Positions 14,762 through 17,815 of a DNA stretch of 17,815 nt are shown here, one piece after another. The position numbers were made by a program, and so were the translations under genes. The notes under the pieces are model-generated. The model ran no database searches and was not told where the DNA came from. It worked only from the letters and a program-made list of their open reading frames with translations. Location: NCBI GenBank assembly GCA_964639225.1, contig CAZXCK010000092.1:1-17815 (forward strand). Reading direction: 5' to 3'. How positions within the stretch are numbered: position 1 is the stretch's first letter; each line of letters opens with the position of its first letter. The stretch comes from CAZXCK01 sp964639225 (GTDB lineage: Bacteria > Chloroflexota > Anaerolineae > Aggregatilineales > Phototrophicaceae).

Positions 14762-14794
14762 CGTTCCTGAAACGTTCCTGGGGCGTTCCTGGGA
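14762..14794. promoter_or_regulatory. Three direct repeats with 11-bp period, response-regulator-like box
   Basis: CGTTCCTG occurs at 14762, 14773 and 14784, each unit exactly 11 bases from the next, with a degenerate further unit (CGTATTCTGG) at 14805. Heptamer repeats with 4-base spacers, one helical turn apart, are the design of boxes bound by OmpR/PhoB-type regulators (for instance PhoP boxes with GTTCACC units in actinobacteria) and by SARP proteins. It lies about 105-138 bases before the ATG of the first hydrolase gene (minus strand). Confidence 0.5.
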
Positions 14795-14832
14795 GTGGTT
14801 TGGGCGTATTCTGGTGGGGCTTTGGTGGAAAA

Positions 14833-14876
14833 TCGTCGCTGATGAGTGCGTGAGGGCGGCCCCGTGGACCGCCCCG
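14833..14876. repeat. 44-bp dispersed repeat, copy B
   Basis: Second copy of the 11989-12032 element, here directly after the stop of the TPR gene (14881). Confidence 0.85.
14854..14874 (-). terminator. GC hairpin after the TPR gene
   Basis: Same 9-bp stem with the T-G pair as the two hairpins after the hydrolase genes, but with loop ACG; 6 bases past the stop codon. No T-tract. Confidence 0.5.
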
Positions 14877-14880
14877 CCGG

Positions 14881-15882
14881 TCATCGCAGCAGCGGACCGA
14901 GGATGCGCTTCCAGCGGCGTTTGCGCCGCGCCACGCCGAGCTGCTGCGCGCTGTGCTCGTCGTCCGGGTTGAGCGCCAGCGCCTGCTCGAAATCGGCCAC
15001 CGCGCCATCCAGGTCGCCGGTGTTGTGGCGCGCCACCGCCCGCCGGGCGTAGGTGTCGGCGTCGCCCGGCTTGAGCGCCACCGCCTGCTCGAAGTCGGCC
15101 AGCGCGCCGGCCCAGTCGCCAAGCTCGGCGCGCGCGGTGCCCCGGTGGAAGTGCGCGTTGGGGTACGTCGGGTTGAGCGTGAGCGCCTCGTCGAAGTCGG
15201 CGACCGCGTCCGCGTGTTCGCCGCGCTCGGCATGCGTCAGGCCCCGGTTGTAATACGGGATGGGGTCGTGCGGTCTGAGGCGAATCGCCTGCGTGAAGTC
15301 GGCGATAGCGCCGCTGCTGTCGCCGGATTCGGCGCGGGCGATGCCGCGATTGTCGTAGGCGGCGGCGTGGCCCGGATGCAGCCGGATGGCCTCGGTGAAG
15401 TCCTCGATGGCCTGCGCGTACTGCTTCTGCTCCAGGTGGGCGATGCCCCGGTTGTAGTAGGCGCTCTCCAGGGAGGTATCCAGGTTGAGCGCCGTGTCGT
15501 AGTCGCTGATGGCCTGCTCCAGGTTGCCGCGCCGGTAGTGGAGCGTGCCACGATTCTCATACGCGGTGGCGAAGGCCGGGTCCAGGGTGACGGCGGCGGC
15601 GTAGTCGTCCATCGCGCCGCTGAGGTCGCCACTGCGGGCGCGCAGGTTGGCGCGGTTGTTGTAGGCTTCGGCGAACGACGGGTCCAGTTGGATGGCTTTC
15701 GACCAGTCGCCCAGGGCGCGTTTGCTGTCGCCGGCCTTCATGAAGGCCAGGCCGCGCTTGTGGTAAACGATCGGGTCATCCGGGCTGAGTTGGATGATCT
15801 TGGTGTAATCGGTGATCGCGCCCTGGTAATCGCCCGCCTCATAGCGGGTGTTGGCACGCTCGAAGTAGTCGTGGTCAAGCAT
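14881..15882 (-). CDS. TPR protein with nine tetratricopeptide repeats
   Basis: A 333-aa protein almost wholly made of nine consecutive 34-residue TPR units (about residues 6-311). Each unit shows the pattern Y-x-x-R-(A/G)-x5-G(D/N)-x3-A-x-x-D(F/Y)-x3-(A/I)-x-L-x-P. The array ends with a basic capping helix (RRKRRWKRILGPLLR). There is no signal peptide or membrane segment, so it is a cytoplasmic scaffold that binds partner peptides; the partner is unknown. The near-regular DNA period of 102 bases is coding and should not be taken for a tandem non-coding repeat. No good ribosome-binding site precedes the ATG at 15882, which is the first plausible start at the beginning of repeat one. It is divergent from the HTH-dprA operon. 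Confidence 0.93.
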   Translation of the reverse strand: MLDHDYFERANTRYEAGDYQGAITDYTKIIQLSPDDPIVYHKRGLAFMKAGDSKRALGDWSKAIQLDPSFAEAYNNRANLRARSGDLSGAMDDYAAAVTLDPAFATAYENRGTLHYRRGNLEQAISDYDTALNLDTSLESAYYNRGIAHLEQKQYAQAIEDFTEAIRLHPGHAAAYDNRGIARAESGDSSGAIADFTQAIRLRPHDPIPYYNRGLTHAERGEHADAVADFDEALTLNPTYPNAHFHRGTARAELGDWAGALADFEQAVALKPGDADTYARRAVARHNTGDLDGAVADFEQALALNPDDEHSAQQLGVARRKRRWKRILGPLLR

Positions 15883-16250
15883 GGTGAGTCTTTGTGATCT
15901 ACGGGCTGATTGCCCCCAGTATGACCCAACACGCTGAATCCCAGGTTAAAGATCGCCCACCTGCGGCTGAATGCGGCAGCCTGGGCCGTTGTGTGCTGGT
16001 TTGCAGCAGTATAGTGCAGCAGCAGTACGTTTTTTGTGTGCAGCAGTGGCAGTCAGCCAGCAGTCAGGTGATTCGATGATAGCACGAGTGTTCTGTTTGC
16101 GGGGTTAGGGGATGGTTAGGAATCGGGTGGTGGGCGGCGTGTGGCAAAAATCGACCTGTTGTGGTGGTTGATGTTACAATAAAGTTCGGCGCGGCCTGGG
16201 GTGGCTGCCGCCATCACACACAAACACAGACGAGGTCCACCAGGGGAACC
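15883..16250. other. Divergent intergenic region with GCAGCAGT repeats
   Basis: 368 bases without a supported gene, between the TPR gene (minus) and the HTH gene (plus). The motif TGCAGCAGT appears at 16002-16010, in an expanded form at 16015-16026 and at 16039-16047, with a related CAGCCAGCAGT just after; a run of six T interrupts the series. Such clustered half-sites could be an operator for either gene. Confidence 0.45.
16151..16180 (+). promoter_or_regulatory. Promoter of the HTH-dprA operon
   Basis: TCGACC (16151-16156), an 18-base spacer and TACAAT (16175-16180) preceded by TG-T, an extended -10. The nonamer TGTTACAAT is identical to that before the 129-aa gene (7350-7358, minus). The leader would be about 65 bases. 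Confidence 0.55.
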
Positions 16251-16868
16251 ATGACCGATTCATCAGACTGGATCAGCTTACGCCGGGCAGCCGATATTCT
16301 GGGCGTCCACCCGGCAACGGTCCGCAACTGGGCCGACAAGGGCGAACTGCCGTCGCGGCGCACGCCGGGCGGGCATCGTCGTTTTAACCGCGCCGATCTG
16401 ATGCAGTACGCGCGCTCTCAGGACGAAGTGCAGCCGGTCGAGGTGCAGCTCATCATCCAGAATGTGATGGGGCGCATGCGCATGGAAGTCGGCGACGGTG
16501 CGCTGGAAGACCTGCCCTGGTACGCCGCCATGAGCGCCGACTCGCGCGATAAGATGCGTATGCGCGGGCGCGATCTGCTGGAGTCGCTGCGACGTTACCT
16601 GGCCACTGGCGCGCCCGACGAGCAGCTCTCGTCGGCGATCCGGCTGGGGCAGGATTACGCGGCCATTCTGAGTGAGGACGGCCTGACGCTGCCGCAGGCC
16701 ATGCGCGGGTTCTTCTACTTCGGCGACTTTGTCATCAACTCGATTCTGACGTGGTCGGAGATCACACCGCCGCGCAGCGCGCCGGAGTGGGCCAATCTGC
16801 TGCGGCAGGTGAATACGTTTATGAACACCATGCTGCTGTCGATGGCCGAATACTACGAGGAAGAATAG
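16251..16868 (+). CDS. HTH (MerR/BldC-like) regulator with helical C-terminal domain
   Basis: A 205-aa protein. Residues about 8-55 form a MerR/excisionase-type winged helix: SLRRAADILGVHPATVRNWA is the HTH, followed by the wing GELPSRRTPGGHRRF. The C-terminal part (about 60-205) is all-helical and acidic, resembling the globin-like N-terminal domain of RsbR-type stressosome proteins; the domain identity is a guess. It lacks the Cys residues of metal-sensing MerR proteins. The ATG at 16251 follows AGGGG and matches the start of the HTH domain; an upstream GTG frame extension has no support. dprA follows after 3 bases, so they form an operon, and the regulator may act on DNA uptake or on its own promoter. 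Confidence 0.85.
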   Translation: MTDSSDWISLRRAADILGVHPATVRNWADKGELPSRRTPGGHRRFNRADLMQYARSQDEVQPVEVQLIIQNVMGRMRMEVGDGALEDLPWYAAMSADSRDKMRMRGRDLLESLRRYLATGAPDEQLSSAIRLGQDYAAILSEDGLTLPQAMRGFFYFGDFVINSILTWSEITPPRSAPEWANLLRQVNTFMNTMLLSMAEYYEEE

Positions 16869-16871
16869 CCC

Positions 16872-17720
16872 GTGGCCGACCCCGCCTGGGTGGCGCTGAG
16901 TCTGGTGCGGCATCTGGGGGGCCGCACCTTTCAGGGGCTGCTGTCTGACTTCAACGGCGATCTGACGGCCATCCTCGACGCCAGCGCGCCGGAACTCCAG
17001 CGCGTGCCCGGCATCGGCCCTAAAATCGCCCACGCCATCACACAGATCAACGTTGACGCCGTGCAGCGCGCGCTGCGAAGATGGGAAGAATCCGGCGTGC
17101 AGGTGCTGACCCAGGATGACGCGGCTTATCCGCGCCTGCTGCGGGCCATCGACGACGCCCCGCCGACGTTATTCGCGCTGGGGACTTTGCCCGCCGCCGA
17201 ACGCCCGGCCTATGCGGTGATCGGCTCGCGCGCGCCGTCCGTGCCAGCCCGTGAACTGGCGTCGCGGCTGGGGGTGGCGCTGGCAGAGCGCGGCTGTGTG
17301 GTGGTCAGCGGGCTGGCCGCCGGCATCGACGCGGCGGCGCACCTGGGGGCATTGTCGCTGCCGGAAGGCGTCACGGTGGCGGCGCTGGGCAGCGGCGTTC
17401 TCAATCCGTATCCACCGGAGAATCGCGGGCTGGCGCGGGCGGTGATGGCACGCGGCGCGCTGCTGTGCGAGGTCGCGCCGGATGCGCCGGTCAGCGCGCC
17501 AGGACTGGTGGCGCGCAACCGCATCATCAGCGGGTTGTGCGACGGGGTGATCGTCGTCGAGACGGGCAGCGACGGCGGCGCTATGCACGCGGCGCGTTTC
17601 GCCAGGGCGCAGGGGCGACCGGTGTATGCCGTCGATTGCGCGGCGTCCGGCAACCGGGCGCTGCTGGCGGATGGCGCGCAGGCCATCGGCGACGATCTGC
17701 GCGCGCTGCGGCTGGATTAG
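16872..17720 (+). CDS. dprA: DNA processing protein DprA/Smf
   Basis: A 282-aa protein that binds incoming single-stranded DNA and loads RecA during natural transformation. N-terminal helix-hairpin-helix: VPGIGPKIAHAI (residues 45-56). The Rossmann-like core starts at YAVIGSRAPS (114-123) and includes the family hallmark SGLAAGIDAAAHLGAL (146-161). GSGVLNPYPPEN (173-184), ARNRIISGL (214-222) and the final SGNRALLADGAQAI (259-272) complete the core. The usual C-terminal winged-helix domain is absent: the protein ends just after the core. The start is GTG at 16872, 3 bases after the regulator's stop. The Pro-Gly before SGNR is replaced by CAA in CAASGNR. It is the second gene of the HTH-dprA operon. 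Confidence 0.93.
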   Translation: MADPAWVALSLVRHLGGRTFQGLLSDFNGDLTAILDASAPELQRVPGIGPKIAHAITQINVDAVQRALRRWEESGVQVLTQDDAAYPRLLRAIDDAPPTLFALGTLPAAERPAYAVIGSRAPSVPARELASRLGVALAERGCVVVSGLAAGIDAAAHLGALSLPEGVTVAALGSGVLNPYPPENRGLARAVMARGALLCEVAPDAPVSAPGLVARNRIISGLCDGVIVVETGSDGGAMHAARFARAQGRPVYAVDCAASGNRALLADGAQAIGDDLRALRLD

Positions 17721-17815
17721 GGATTTTGCGCCGGTCAACGGGTGGCGTGATGCAGATTAGGAATTCAGAGCGGAATAAAGGTGCGGACCGGTCTCGCCCG
17801 GCGTTAAAACACCGG
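17721..17815. other. Sequence after dprA, window end
   Basis: 95 bases after the dprA stop. No gene, T-tract or convincing hairpin; CCGG-rich ends near 17788-17815 could be part of a structure that continues beyond the window. Confidence 0.3.

Noticed and set aside
14881..15882. 102-base periodic DNA, looked at as a tandem repeat array
   Set aside because: It is explained fully by nine TPR units in a single reading frame.
14953..15897. 314-codon plus-strand open frame with regular repeats
   Set aside because: It is the mirror of the TPR gene; its apparent repeats come from the 102-base period of the TPR units.
16278..17033. 251-codon minus-strand open frame
   Set aside because: It is antisense across the end of the HTH gene and the start of dprA, both well supported, and it has no domain motif.

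Overview
The window is a dense, GC-rich bacterial chromosome segment. The mix of genes is most like a Chloroflexota (Anaerolineae-type) genome: secreted DUF3352 paralogues, an ECF sigma factor paired with a pentapeptide-repeat protein, bacterial PH and FHA domain proteins, TPR arrays, and an HTH regulator joined to dprA. This placement is an inference from gene content and style; there is no rRNA or other marker gene.

Layout. Positions 1-3526 (minus) hold two tandem secreted DUF3352 paralogues, the first cut by the window edge, separated by a perfect 32-bp palindrome. Positions 3785-4871 (plus) hold a small P-loop protein and a hicB-hicA toxin-antitoxin pair with a palindrome over its likely promoter. 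Positions 4987-8803 (minus) hold a pentapeptide-repeat protein translationally coupled to an ECF sigma factor, an unrecognised 129-aa protein, a two-TM PH-domain protein and an FKBP/SlyD-type prolyl isomerase, with two clear intrinsic terminators. An FHA protein (9016-9468, plus) follows. Positions 9898-11685 (minus) hold an isolated gene for a HK97-type prohead protease fused to a HK97-fold major capsid protein, with no other phage gene around it. Positions 12048-14656 (minus) hold two tandem secreted alpha/beta hydrolases with almost identical 3' ends. A nine-repeat TPR protein follows (14881-15882, minus), then a divergent regulatory region, and an HTH regulator plus DprA operon (16251-17720, plus).

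The most notable signals are: (1) the intact, lone protease-capsid fusion gene, which carries a good internal ribosome-binding site at the start of its capsid half; (2) a SigW-type promoter (TGAACC-N16-CGTAGT) in front of the ECF sigma gene, with a related copy before the PH-domain gene, and a pentapeptide-repeat protein in the place where an anti-sigma factor is usually found; (3) gene-conversion-like near identity (about 97%) of the 3' 200 bp of the two hydrolase genes, with a GC hairpin present three times in the neighbourhood; (4) a three-unit, 11-bp-periodic direct repeat upstream of the hydrolase pair that looks like a PhoB/PhoP-type response-regulator box; (5) a perfect 15-bp palindrome covering the likely -10 element of hicBA.

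All functions are read from the sequence by eye. No database search was run, so family names rest on recognised motifs, and the regulatory sites are candidates.
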